DNA of 64,000 bases from the NCBI RefSeq assembly GCF_033096465.1, contig NZ_AP028156.1, positions 1,754,501 to 1,818,500 of the forward strand. The letters are read 5' to 3'. Shown piece after piece: positions 45,990 through 54,931 of this stretch. This DNA is from Blautia luti. GTDB lineage: Bacteria > Bacillota > Clostridia > Lachnospirales > Lachnospiraceae. A program made the translations under genes and the position numbers. The notes under the pieces were generated by a model, which saw nothing but the letters and a program-made list of their open reading frames with translations, was not told where the DNA came from and did no database searches. Positions within the stretch are counted from its first letter, which is position 1, and each line of letters opens with the position of its first letter.

Positions 45990-46540
45990 ATGATTTCTTT
46001 CACCTCTTCCCATAATTTGTTTCTGCTTCGAAAAAGACTGGATTTAATTTTAGTCTCAGAGCATCCATGTCTTTTTGCAATGTCTTTAATATTATCCATA
46101 TACCAATATCGCCTGACAAAAATATCCCTGTCCCCTGCTTTTAAATCACTTAAAAATTTTTCTAAAATATTCAAAATTTCCTTTTTCTTTATGTCCTCTT
46201 CCACATAATCCTTTATTGTATTTTCCAGTTTTTCCACTTCACCACAAATATCCATCATATGTGTATCTGCTCTTTTTGAAGTATTTTTCTTTCTGAAATT
46301 GTCCAATGCCAAATTTCTGGTTATTTTTCCAAGAAATGCAGATAATTTTGTTGGCGTTTTGGGCGGAATCTTATTCCACGTTATCAGCCATGTATCATTT
46401 ACACATTCTTCTGAATCTTCTGTGTTATATAAAATATTCCATGCAATCTTAAAGCAAAATTTTTCATACTTTACTTCTACCTGGCGAATTGCATCTTCTG
46501 ATCTTTCTAAAAATAAATTTATAATATGTATATCTTCCAT
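45986..46540 (-). CDS. ECF-type RNA polymerase sigma factor (184 aa)
   Basis: Region 2 is seen in YEKFCFKIAWNILYNTEDSE and CVNDTWLITWNKIPP, and region 4 in IKDIAKRHGCSETKIKSSLF followed by RSRNKLWEEVK. It is the standard sigma-70 ECF layout and length. GGGGAG precedes the ATG at 46540. The gene pair sits between two direct repeats and is more AT-rich than the permease operon beyond. Its targets are not known. Confidence 0.9.
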   Translation of the reverse strand: MEDIHIINLFLERSEDAIRQVEVKYEKFCFKIAWNILYNTEDSEECVNDTWLITWNKIPPKTPTKLSAFLGKITRNLALDNFRKKNTSKRADTHMMDICGEVEKLENTIKDYVEEDIKKKEILNILEKFLSDLKAGDRDIFVRRYWYMDNIKDIAKRHGCSETKIKSSLFRSRNKLWEEVKEII

Positions 46541-46787
46541 ATCACATTTCTCCCCTGTATATTAGTGTTTTTATGCAGATAGTCTATTTGCAGTGTGCCA
46601 TATTAATGTTGTCTATTATATATAACGTATTTTTTTCTGTTTGGTTGCACTTTTTTTATAAATTTTTTTGTTACCATAATTCCATTATCACTATAACATA
46701 TTATCTAATCATTCTTCTCTCCCTGGTCAACTATTAATATCGTAATCTGCTTCTGCAAATAAAGCTACATGCCAAAAATGAAAAAAA

Positions 46788-47220
46788 GGAGCTGCCATTC
46801 AATGTGCATTCATGAACGGCAGCTCCTTTTTAAATCATTTTTATTTAACAACTACTTTTACTTTTTTGCAACTATTTCCAGATTTCACTGTGATATAGGC
46901 TGTTCCCTTTTTCTTTCCAGTGATCACACCACTGGAACTTACCGTTGCAATCTTCTTATTCGAAGAACTGTAGGTAACCTTCTCCTGGGAAGTGATCGGG
47001 CTGATGACTGGTTTCGACGTAAGTTTTTTTATTCCTTGCAACGGTCACGCTTGATTTCAGTCCGGTGATCTTTGTTGTCCTTACCGTTGTTTTCTGCACA
47101 GTAATGGAAATGACCTGTTTTTTGCCGCTGGCCAGTGTAATGGTCACTTTGATTATTATTTGAATTCCAGCCCTCAGCCTTTTCATTGACAGAGGGCTAA
47201 TTTTGGCTTAACAATTATTG
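46788..47220. repeat. direct repeat copy 2 (Big_2 relic)
   Basis: Second copy of 44451-44882. Here the repeat abuts the intact 3' end of the FtsX permease gene at 47215. The region 46541-46787 before it is AT-rich and shows no gene. Confidence 0.85.
46841..47186 (-). pseudogene. Big_2 domain fragment, copy 2, frameshifted
   Basis: Same domain as 44500-44844, but a T-run of seven instead of six near 47025-47031 splits it into two frames (one ending VARNKKTYVETSHQ, the other continuing KPVISPITSQEKVTYSSSNK). This supports the view that neither copy is under selection. Confidence 0.7.
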
Positions 47221-49860
47221 AGCATCCCTTAACTGATCTACAATGCTGCATTTCGCTGCGTTATTATACATCATGCAGGGAATCAGCCACCCAAGCAGAA
47301 GAAATACCGGAATTGTCAGCAGGACAGGCAGAACGGTGAACCGATACTCAAAGAACCAGAACATACTGCCCAGCATTTTCCCCGCAAGAGGTCCCACCGC
47401 CAGTGAAAGCACAAAGGCCAGCACTACGGAAGACATTGCGTAAAACAACCCCTCGTAGATCAACATGGTTTTGAGCTGTCGGGGCGTCATTCCTACAGCC
47501 TGAAGCACAGCAAATTCACGGCGGCGGGAAAGAATACCGGTCATCATGGCGTTGAAGAAATTTAAGAGTCCCACCAGCCCAATGATAGCACAGAGGATAC
47601 CGCCTATCAGAAGGAACATCTGTCGGAACTGAGCGAACTCAGAGCGAGCCGTGGCTTTGCTTTCATACATCAAGGGCGAAAACTCACCGGCAGTAAGCTT
47701 CGATAGATATTGCTCTGCTTCGGTCTCGTCAGCGTCGTCCGCTGTGTCGAACAGGTAGAGCATCGGAACGACCGCACCACCGCTGTCCCTCTGTGCGGTG
47801 TCCACAGGCAAAACTGCGTTATATCCAATACCACCATAACGATAACCCATGGAGTACGGAAGTTCTACCAAGGCGCAGACCGTGTACTCTACATCTCTGG
47901 CCCCATACAATTTTGCCTGAAGGTATTCCTCCGGTGTGTCTTCGTTGCACAGTTCCCCTGTGCGGCTGTCGATATATTTCACATCATCCGCATAGGTAGC
48001 CGTGATCGTGTCTCCCACCTTGGGGTAGTATTCAGGATTGGGCAGATTGCCGTAATCATCCAAAGAAACCGCAATGGCAATGGCGTTATTGTCCGGTTCC
48101 AACATGGGAGAAATATCTCCGTCGAACACTTGCAGCTTGTCAAACAGGCTGTTATCCAGAGCCTCGATTCTGGTATCTCCCATCACCATATTGCCCCGGT
48201 GCTCCAGACGGCTCATATGGCTGTCCAACTGCTCGGCGCTTTCGTACCTTGCATAGTCCTGCCGCAGAGCATCTTCCGTCATCCACAGGTATGCGGTTTT
48301 TCGCACAGCATATCCCGTGCCGGAAAGACTGGCCTTTGTGTTTGCTGCGATCTCCTCGATCTGTTCTGGCGTGATGAATTCATCTGCCGGATTGTAACGG
48401 AAATAGTCGGGAGTGCTGACGATAAAATCGGCACAGGTCATGGAGGATACATACTTCTCCATGCTGAAGCCTCCCACAAAGGCACACAGCGCATTGAACA
48501 GTGTCACCGACAGTGCCAGAGACAACACCACCAGCACCGTCTTTTTCTTGTTTCGTCCCAGATTGGCAAAGGCCATCTGATGGAGCTTGGCTCCCCGGGT
48601 GCTGCGCTGTTTTTTCTTAGTCTGCATCACATCCGTATATTTGGTAGCCTCCACCGGAGAGACCCTGGCTGCCATTTTTCCGGGTTTGGAACAGGACAAG
48701 AGCACCGTCAACAGGGCAAACAGCATGGAACCAAGGAAGATCACAGGCGAAGTGCTGATGGTAGTGATGCCTGCATCCAACTGGGTGGAGCGCAAGACAA
48801 CAGGTACCAGAACAGCGCCGATGCCGTAGCCCAGCAACAGTCCTGCCGGAATGCCGATCAGACAAAGTAGAAGTGCCTGCTGGCGAATGATGCGTTTGAG
48901 CTGCCGGGGCGTTGTGCCAATGGTTTTCAAAAGTCCGTAAAACCGGATATCCCCCGCAACAGAGATCTGGAAAATGTTATAGATGATAAGATACCCGGTG
49001 AAAATCACCAGTAGCAAAAAAGCTGCTATGGCGACCATCAGCTCTGGATCGAGCTGCGACTCCAGCTGGGATGAGGTATATCCCCAATTGACGCCGATTC
49101 GGACGCTGTTGGGATCGGTATAGCTGTCCCATGTGTAGCCAAGATCGGTATCCACCTGCTCCATCTGCCCTTGAATGTTTGTGCCGGAAGCCAGCATGAC
49201 ATTCAAATCGGTGCGGAAGGGCTGTAACCCTGTTTTCACTGCCTGCGCTTCGATGTCATCTGCGTAATCACGGCTGATGTTGATGTAGTGAACAGGCATT
49301 AGTTCATCATAGTCCCAATAGCCCACCAGCGTAAAGGTATCTGTTACAGTAAAGGCAGTTTGATCCTTGTCCGTGATGGAATAGGAAACCGTGACCTCTG
49401 CGCCCAGCTCCGGCGTTACGCCAAGTAGCTGCAATGCTGCCGTATCCATGGCCGCCTCTTTGCCGCTTTCGGGCATCCGCCCGGTAGTGGGGGTGGCATA
49501 GCTCCATTTGGTGCAGTTGGCATCCATGTAGCTGATCTCTGCAGGGGTTTTGGAAAAGACACCATCCACTGTGATGCCGATCACCTTCCGTGCCCCAGCA
49601 GCCTTCACCTTTGGGTGGGCAGCGATACGTTCCGCCTGCTCGGGGGAAACATCTTTAAAGGTACCGTGTGCATAGCCGCCTACCTGCCGAAACTGGTAGG
49701 TTTCATAACTGGCGTTCAACGACAAGACAATGGTGAACATGGACGTAAATAGCAGCGTTGTCAGCGCAATGGCAAAAATAGCGATCAGATTGCGGCGGCG
49801 GTTCGCATAAAGAGATTTTAAGCTGAGCTTTCGAATACATTTTTGATTTCTTACCTTCAT
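47215..49860 (-). CDS. FtsX-like ABC permease with two FtsX domains (881 aa)
   Basis: An N-terminal helix (LIAIFAIALTTLLFTSMFTI) precedes a 200-residue external domain, then a first FtsX block (ATFLLLVIFTGYLIIYNIFQ-like helices and TTPRQLKRIIRQQALLL). A central helix and second external domain follow, then a final FtsX block (SRRREFAVLQAVGMTPRQLK). This is the MacB/SalY-type exporter permease of double length. ATG at 49860 follows GAGGAGGTGACC, 13 nt after the ATPase gene. It is higher in GC than the neighbouring island and probably handles antimicrobial peptides. Confidence 0.85.
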   Translation of the reverse strand: MKVRNQKCIRKLSLKSLYANRRRNLIAIFAIALTTLLFTSMFTIVLSLNASYETYQFRQVGGYAHGTFKDVSPEQAERIAAHPKVKAAGARKVIGITVDGVFSKTPAEISYMDANCTKWSYATPTTGRMPESGKEAAMDTAALQLLGVTPELGAEVTVSYSITDKDQTAFTVTDTFTLVGYWDYDELMPVHYINISRDYADDIEAQAVKTGLQPFRTDLNVMLASGTNIQGQMEQVDTDLGYTWDSYTDPNSVRIGVNWGYTSSQLESQLDPELMVAIAAFLLLVIFTGYLIIYNIFQISVAGDIRFYGLLKTIGTTPRQLKRIIRQQALLLCLIGIPAGLLLGYGIGAVLVPVVLRSTQLDAGITTISTSPVIFLGSMLFALLTVLLSCSKPGKMAARVSPVEATKYTDVMQTKKKQRSTRGAKLHQMAFANLGRNKKKTVLVVLSLALSVTLFNALCAFVGGFSMEKYVSSMTCADFIVSTPDYFRYNPADEFITPEQIEEIAANTKASLSGTGYAVRKTAYLWMTEDALRQDYARYESAEQLDSHMSRLEHRGNMVMGDTRIEALDNSLFDKLQVFDGDISPMLEPDNNAIAIAVSLDDYGNLPNPEYYPKVGDTITATYADDVKYIDSRTGELCNEDTPEEYLQAKLYGARDVEYTVCALVELPYSMGYRYGGIGYNAVLPVDTAQRDSGGAVVPMLYLFDTADDADETEAEQYLSKLTAGEFSPLMYESKATARSEFAQFRQMFLLIGGILCAIIGLVGLLNFFNAMMTGILSRRREFAVLQAVGMTPRQLKTMLIYEGLFYAMSSVVLAFVLSLAVGPLAGKMLGSMFWFFEYRFTVLPVLLTIPVFLLLGWLIPCMMYNNAAKCSIVDQLRDAQ

Positions 49861-49873
49861 CACGGTCACCTCC

Positions 49874-50545
49874 TCATCGGCCCGTGACAATGCGGCCATC
49901 TTCTATGCGGATGATCCGGTCAGATAGTTGGGCAATCTCTTCGTTGTGGGTGATCATCACGATGGTCTGGGCGAACTTTTGACTGGTGACTTTCATAAGG
50001 CTCAATACATCCTGGCTGGTCTTGGAATCCAGATTGCCGGTCGGTTCATCTGCCAGAATGATAGCGGGTGCTGCTGCCAGTGCACGGGCAATGGCTACCC
50101 GCTGCTGTTGACCACCTGAGAGCTGATTGGGCAGTGCATCCAGACGGTCGTTCAGTCCAAGCGTCTGCACGATCTGCTTCACAAAAGATTTATTTACCTT
50201 TCCACCATCCAGTTCAATGGGTAGAATGATGTTTTCATATACATTCAGCACCGGAACAAGATTGTAGCTCTGAAATACAAAACCGATTTTTCTGCGGCGG
50301 AAAATAGTCAGAGCTTCCTCCTTCAGGGAGAAAATATCCTGTCCGTCCACCATGACCGTGCCGCTTGTAGGGCGATCCAGACCGCCCAGCATATGCAGCA
50401 GCGTGGATTTGCCGGATCCGGATGTGCCGACAATTGCAACAAATTCGCCCTTTTTTACACTTAAATCAACTCCATCCAACGCATGAACGGCGTTATTGCC
50501 GGAGCCATAAATCTTTTTCAGGTCTTTTGCCTGTAAAACCTCCAT
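49874..50545 (-). CDS. ABC transporter ATPase, LolD/MacB/BceA type (223 aa)
   Basis: Walker [10 protein letters not shown], signature LSGGQQQR and Walker [12 protein letters not shown], with [20 protein letters not shown] as the Q-loop region, are diagnostic of ATPases that energise FtsX/MacB permeases. ATG at 50545 follows GGAGG; the reading to 50632 would cross the stem-loop at 50567-50611. It forms a unit with the permease gene that follows. Confidence 0.92.
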   Translation of the reverse strand: MEVLQAKDLKKIYGSGNNAVHALDGVDLSVKKGEFVAIVGTSGSGKSTLLHMLGGLDRPTSGTVMVDGQDIFSLKEEALTIFRRRKIGFVFQSYNLVPVLNVYENIILPIELDGGKVNKSFVKQIVQTLGLNDRLDALPNQLSGGQQQRVAIARALAAAPAIILADEPTGNLDSKTSQDVLSLMKVTSQKFAQTIVMITHNEEIAQLSDRIIRIEDGRIVTGR

Positions 50546-50560
50546 AAATGAGTACCTCCA

Positions 50561-50611
50561 TGAAAAAATCTGTATGTATGAAAGGAAACGATCCTTTGAT
50601 ACATACAGATT
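50561..50611 (-). terminator. attenuator-like terminator upstream of the ABC/FtsX genes
   Basis: A 19-bp inverted repeat with one mismatch (50567-50585 with 50593-50611), followed on the minus strand by TTTTTT. It lies between the kinase stop (50681) and the ATPase start, only 16 nt before its ribosome site. It can end the regulator transcript or attenuate the exporter. Confidence 0.75.
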
Positions 50612-50680
50612 ATCGCATAGGATTCTTTCCACATTCTTTCCGGCGGAAAATGAAATCTAACAATTTTGAAAGAATGGATG

Positions 50681-51580
50681 CTATTTCGGCAGAAACACGG
50701 AAAACGTGCTTCCTTTGCCGGGGACAGAGGCGACTTTGATATAGCCGCCCTCGCCGGATATGATCTGTCGGGCAAGGTATAAGCCGATGCCAACCCCTTC
50801 TTGTTCCTGAACAGCATTTGAACGATAAAAACGGGAAAATATCTTTGCCTGCTCGTTTTCCGGGATACCTGAACCGGTATCCGATATATCGATCCTTGTA
50901 AACATTTCGTAACTTACGGTAGAAATCGTGATTGTTCCATGCTCCGTATATTTGATGGCGTTGTCTACGATATTAGCCAGTGCTTCCGCTGTCCATTTGA
51001 AGTCAAATGTAGCGGAAATATCTGTATCGTACAGATATATGGATAATCCTTTTCCAGAAGCCTTGGAGGCATATTGTTCTACTACGCTTTCAAGCAGCGG
51101 CTGAAGTGATGCTTGCTGAGGGGAAAGTGAAATGATCCCATTTTCCAGTCTGGAAAGTTTTACGAGAGAATCAATCAGAAATCGTAGCTTTTCCGATTGT
51201 TTGTACAGTGCCTCCACATTTTCCTTTGCCGATGCAGACAGAGTTTCCTCCATCAAAAGCTCGCTGTATAACAGCAGGTTTGCAATCGGCGTTTTCGTCT
51301 GGTGGGAAATGTCCGCAATCAAGGATTTGATTTTGTCTTTTTCCTGTGCCATATTTTGAGAAGATGCTTCTGCGGCAGAAAGATAGTGTGCAAACTTTGT
51401 TTCCAAAGCAGACAGTTGGCTTTCATCAAAATTGGTTTCAGAAAAGGAGCCGGTCATGGCGGCGTCCAGCATCCTTTCGATTTCTTCCATCGTTTTTATG
51501 ACCTTTCTCCGCTCCCATAATACAACAGCTGACGCCGCCAGAAAACACAGCAGTATGATCACAATGCCGGTTTTATTCAT
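50681..51580 (-). CDS. sensor histidine kinase (299 aa)
   Basis: One N-terminal membrane helix (TGIVIILLCFLAASAVVLWE) and almost no external domain. H-box LIADISHQTKTPIANLLLYS, N-box NIVDNAIKYT, and G-boxes ISDTGSGI and GVGIGLYLARQI are all present. Kinases with so little sensor domain often take their signal from the partner ABC transporter, as in Bce systems; this is inferred. The ATG overlaps the response-regulator end by 8 nt. Confidence 0.9.
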   Translation of the reverse strand: MNKTGIVIILLCFLAASAVVLWERRKVIKTMEEIERMLDAAMTGSFSETNFDESQLSALETKFAHYLSAAEASSQNMAQEKDKIKSLIADISHQTKTPIANLLLYSELLMEETLSASAKENVEALYKQSEKLRFLIDSLVKLSRLENGIISLSPQQASLQPLLESVVEQYASKASGKGLSIYLYDTDISATFDFKWTAEALANIVDNAIKYTEHGTITISTVSYEMFTRIDISDTGSGIPENEQAKIFSRFYRSNAVQEQEGVGIGLYLARQIISGEGGYIKVASVPGKGSTFSVFLPK

Positions 51581-52250
51581 CTTTTATCACCCAGCTATAA
51601 CCAATTCCATAGACGGTTTTAATGTATTTTTGTGCCCCAAGTTTATCCCTCAGACGCTTGATCGTAACAGACAAAGCATTTTCATCCACATATTCTGCAC
51701 CATCTGTCCAGATCCGGTCTACAAGGTCTCCACGGGTCATGGTTCGACCGCGGTTTTCAACAAGCATACGCAGTAATTTTTGCTCTGTTTTACTTAATTC
51801 CACTTTTGAATCTCCCACATAAAAGGTCATTGCTTCAAAATCAAAGTGAAATAGATCAATATGGATCGGTGCATTTTTATGGCTTGATGTTTGCTTTCGC
51901 AGTTGGGTATTCACCCTTGCCCGCAAAACCGAAAGAGAAAAGGGCTTGGTAATGTAATCATCAGCGCCCCTCTCCAGTCCGTCCACGATGTCCAGATCGG
52001 TATCATTGGCAGTCAGCAGAATAACAGGAATCCCGGGTGTGGTTTCCTTGACCTCCCGTAGCAATTCAAGCCCACTGCCATCCGGCAGATTGATATCTAA
52101 CAGGATCAGGGATACACCGCCGCAAAGCAGCTGCTCCTTCGCCGTTTTCAGGTCTTTGCAGGAAATGATTTTCCGATCATCTACTTTCAGTGCTTTGCAT
52201 AAACCTTGATTCAAACCAATATCATCTTCAACAATCAATAATTGCTCCAT
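51573..52250 (-). CDS. OmpR-family response regulator (225 aa)
   Basis: A receiver domain starting EQLLIVEDD, with the phospho-acceptor Asp in LILLDINLPDGSG and Lys in YITKPFSL. It is followed by a winged helix (ELSKTEQKLLRMLVENRGR, ALSVTIKRLRDKLG). GGAG precedes the ATG at 52250; the extension to 52349 has no support. With the kinase it should control the ABC/FtsX exporter. Confidence 0.9.
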   Translation of the reverse strand: MEQLLIVEDDIGLNQGLCKALKVDDRKIISCKDLKTAKEQLLCGGVSLILLDINLPDGSGLELLREVKETTPGIPVILLTANDTDLDIVDGLERGADDYITKPFSLSVLRARVNTQLRKQTSSHKNAPIHIDLFHFDFEAMTFYVGDSKVELSKTEQKLLRMLVENRGRTMTRGDLVDRIWTDGAEYVDENALSVTIKRLRDKLGAQKYIKTVYGIGYSWVIKDE

Positions 52251-52304
52251 ATATCTCACTCCTTCGTTACTCAAAGGTATTCGGCAAAGATAATAACAAG
52301 ACAA

Positions 52305-52342
52305 AAAAATAACCGCTCCAGCGTGAAGTGAACGGTTATTTT
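52305..52342 (-). terminator. terminator at the end of cluster B
   Basis: AAATAACCG (52307-52315) pairs with CGGTTATTT (52333-52341). On the minus strand a run of T's (TTTTTTTG) follows. It stops transcripts from cluster B and the DUF2007 remnant before the response-regulator gene. Confidence 0.75.
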
Positions 52343-52423
52343 CAATCAATTAAGTATGTGGACTAACCGTCTATCGGCAGCACACTTTTTCTATAATCAT
52401 ATTGGCACGCATATGTGACAATG

Positions 52424-52759
52424 TCAAAAAATTTCTTCATTCTCTTGGTTATTAATCTCCTTGATCAGCTGTACTGCTTTCTCTGCATCATCGGTTTTCA
52501 CGAATATATTCACACCATATATTCCAAATCCAGGTGCTCCATGCATTGCAACATTCGCACCTGCTTCCTGGGAAAAAGCTTCTATTTCACTTTGCTTTAA
52601 CATTTCTACGAGCTGTTCTGTCTCTACTATATTCTGTGCATTATAAATCTTTGTCCATTCTGTCTTAGATTGGGAAGTTTCTTTTCTCTCCTTTTTTCTT
52701 TTCTACTTATTACATACGTTTTCTGTACGTGAAACGCAAAATAATAAGTAGAAAATCAT
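52424..52759 (-). pseudogene. DUF2007-like protein interrupted by an amber codon
   Basis: From ATG 52759, preceded by AGAAGG, 18 codons read MIFYLLFCVSRTENVCNK, then TAG (52705-52703), and the same frame continues 92 codons to TGA 52424. The later part reads WTKIYNAQNIVETEQLVEML, KQSEIEAFSQEAGANVAMHG and GIYGVNIFVKTDDAEKAVQL, a DUF2007-type small alpha/beta domain. No alternative start lies between the TAG and the domain. It is probably a recent nonsense mutation in a membrane-anchored protein. Confidence 0.6.
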
Positions 52760-52798
52760 AAAAAGACCTTCTATATTATTATAGGTAAGTTCTCGCCA

Positions 52799-53170
52799 TC
52801 ATCCCTTGCCTTTTTCTCGATATTCCTTTAGTTTAAGAAACGATTCGTCACTGATACAGTGTTCAATACGGCAGGCCTCCGTTTCCGCTATATTAGGTCT
52901 TACTCCCGCAGATATAAGCTGCTCCTTAAAAAATTTATGTCGTTCATAAATTTTTTCCGCAACCTTTCGCCCTTCCTCTGTTAAAGAAATGAAGTGCTTA
53001 TCGTCCTTTGTAAGAAAACCGCCATCACATAAGACATTAACTGCATGGCATACGCTTGGCTTTGATACTCCCATGTGTCGAGCGATGTCTACCGAGCGGA
53101 CACTTCCAAATTTTTTATAGAGAACCAAAATTGCTTCTAAATAATCTTCTCGAGATGCATAAAGGTTCAT
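52799..53170 (-). CDS. DtxR/MntR-family metal-dependent regulator, cluster B (123 aa)
   Basis: Homologous over its full length to the regulator at 4874-5245, about 60-65% identical by eye and more AT-rich. The same mixed ligand set is kept: Asp9, Glu12, His78, Cys100, Glu103 and His104. The winged helix is IARHMGVSKPSVCHAVNVL. AAGGAG lies before ATG 53170; the reading to 53236 is inside the ABC gene. It is last in cluster B, 10 nt after the ABC gene. Conservation in both clusters argues that metal sensing belongs to the function of the operon. Confidence 0.87.
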   Translation of the reverse strand: MNLYASREDYLEAILVLYKKFGSVRSVDIARHMGVSKPSVCHAVNVLCDGGFLTKDDKHFISLTEEGRKVAEKIYERHKFFKEQLISAGVRPNIAETEACRIEHCISDESFLKLKEYREKGKG

Positions 53171-53180
53171 AAGTTCTCCT

Positions 53181-54917
53181 TCACTGAACCAGTTTCCAGC
53201 CGATGGCCTCCTGTCTGGCCGATACAAAGTCGGCATATAGGCCCTTCTGCCGGATCAGCTCTGCATGAGTGCCGCGCTGGACAATGTGAGCGTTGTCCAG
53301 CACAATGATCTGGTCGGCGTTCCGAACAGTTTTCAGCCGGTGGGCAATCATGATGATGGTCTTGTCGTGGGTCAACGCCTCAATAGCCCGCTGCAATTCA
53401 TCCTCGTTCTCCGGGTCAACACTGCTTGTTGCCTCGTCCAAAATGATGATGGGTGCATTTTTCAGCATGGCGCGGGCGATGGAAATACGCTGTTTCTCGC
53501 CGCCGGACAAAGTGCCGCTGCCCTCGCCAATCACAGTATCATAGCCCTCCGGCAGAGCGGAGATAAAGTCATGGCAGCAAGCCTTTTTCGCCGCCTCAAC
53601 CACCTGCTCATGAGTGGCGTCCGGGCAGCCAAACTTGATATTGTTCTCAATCGTATCTGCAAATAGGTACACGCTCTGAAACACCATCGAGATATTCTTC
53701 ATCAGGCTGTCCAGCTTGAAATCCCGTATATCCGTACCACCTATGGTAATCTTCCCGGCGTTCACATCCCAAAAACGGGCAATCAGGTTACACATCGTTG
53801 TCTTTCCTGCCCCAGAAGGTCCGACAATAGCTGTAGTCGTTTTTTCGGGAATGGTAAAGCTGACCTGATCCAGTATCTTGCGGTCTGTGTAGGAAAAGTC
53901 CACCTTGTCAAACACGATCTCACTGGACTTCGGCGTAATGTCAGCGCCTTTCTCGTCCATCACCGGCATGTCATCAATGGAGTTTGCCGTATTCATCGAG
54001 GCCGCCAGCATTTGAAGCAGAGAAGCCATGTTCCCGGCGTTCTCCAAATCGTTGAACACCATGAAAGAAGCGATTACCAAAATCAGGCCGTAGGCTAGCG
54101 GCAGAGAGCCATCCAGCCAGAACCAGATTGAGGCCAAAAGCAGCAAGACGCTGAACACCCGGACAACCACTTGCTTGATAGCGTCATAGGGAACGCTGGC
54201 TTTTGTCAGTTTCAGGTTATCCCTGCAGCTTGCCTGAATAGCGTTTCCAATGGATTGAGTGCTATCCCGTTCTAGCCCAAATGCCTTTACAATCCCCATG
54301 CCCTGAATGTACTCCAACACGGACTCCACAAGGGACTCCTGCGTGTGCTGGCGCACCGAGCTTAGGGTCGCAGACTTGCGGAGGGCCAGTTCCGCCGCCG
54401 CAAGATAAAGCAGGACACCGACAGCAGCCACAAGCCCGATCCGCCAGTCGAATATCAGCAGGACAATGACAAGAGCCACCGAGTTGAAAAATCCGCCCAG
54501 TACAGACACCAGGACACGAGCCGCCAAGTTCTCTACATCGCCCAAAGTCGTTGTGACAATGGCGGTAATGTTCCCGATACTATTCTTGTTGAAGTAGCCC
54601 ATCGGGATATAGCGCAGCCGATCTCCGATGTGGATACGCTTTTCCGCTACCATGCAATAGCCGGTTTCCGTTTGCTCCATCGTGGAAAAGTAGGTCGTGA
54701 TGATACGCCCGATGAGGGATACCGCCATAATTCCCAACGAGATCCAGACAATACTTCCGTCCCGGTTGTCAGATACCAGCGCACCAATCACTACAAAGAG
54801 GGCGGCAAACTGCATGGCTGAAAACAGCCCGGACAGAAATGCAAACAACAGGGATTTTTTCAAAAGCCCCTTTTTGCTGCCTGCAAAAGCAAAGATTTTT
54901 TTCAATGTTCCATACAT
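53181..54917 (-). CDS. ABC exporter-fold half-transporter, YbtQ/IrtB-like, cluster B (578 aa)
   Basis: About 95% identical to the protein at 5257-6993 by eye: same length, same start context, same motifs (GPSGAGKTT, LSGGEKQR, IIILDEATSSVD). Differences cluster in membrane segments (for example DNRDGSIVWIS against DDRNGKFIWLS). It should pair with the next protein as a heterodimeric chelate importer. The sharp contrast with the divergence of the ECF genes of the two clusters suggests recent exchange between the copies. Confidence 0.88.
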   Translation of the reverse strand: MYGTLKKIFAFAGSKKGLLKKSLLFAFLSGLFSAMQFAALFVVIGALVSDNRDGSIVWISLGIMAVSLIGRIITTYFSTMEQTETGYCMVAEKRIHIGDRLRYIPMGYFNKNSIGNITAIVTTTLGDVENLAARVLVSVLGGFFNSVALVIVLLIFDWRIGLVAAVGVLLYLAAAELALRKSATLSSVRQHTQESLVESVLEYIQGMGIVKAFGLERDSTQSIGNAIQASCRDNLKLTKASVPYDAIKQVVVRVFSVLLLLASIWFWLDGSLPLAYGLILVIASFMVFNDLENAGNMASLLQMLAASMNTANSIDDMPVMDEKGADITPKSSEIVFDKVDFSYTDRKILDQVSFTIPEKTTTAIVGPSGAGKTTMCNLIARFWDVNAGKITIGGTDIRDFKLDSLMKNISMVFQSVYLFADTIENNIKFGCPDATHEQVVEAAKKACCHDFISALPEGYDTVIGEGSGTLSGGEKQRISIARAMLKNAPIIILDEATSSVDPENEDELQRAIEALTHDKTIIMIAHRLKTVRNADQIIVLDNAHIVQRGTHAELIRQKGLYADFVSARQEAIGWKLVQ

Positions 54918-54931
54918 CTGACAACACCCCC

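Noticed and set aside
47710..48870. 386-codon plus-strand open frame inside the FtsX permease gene
   Set aside because: The minus strand encodes the permease helices; the plus frame is His/Arg-rich with no start signal.
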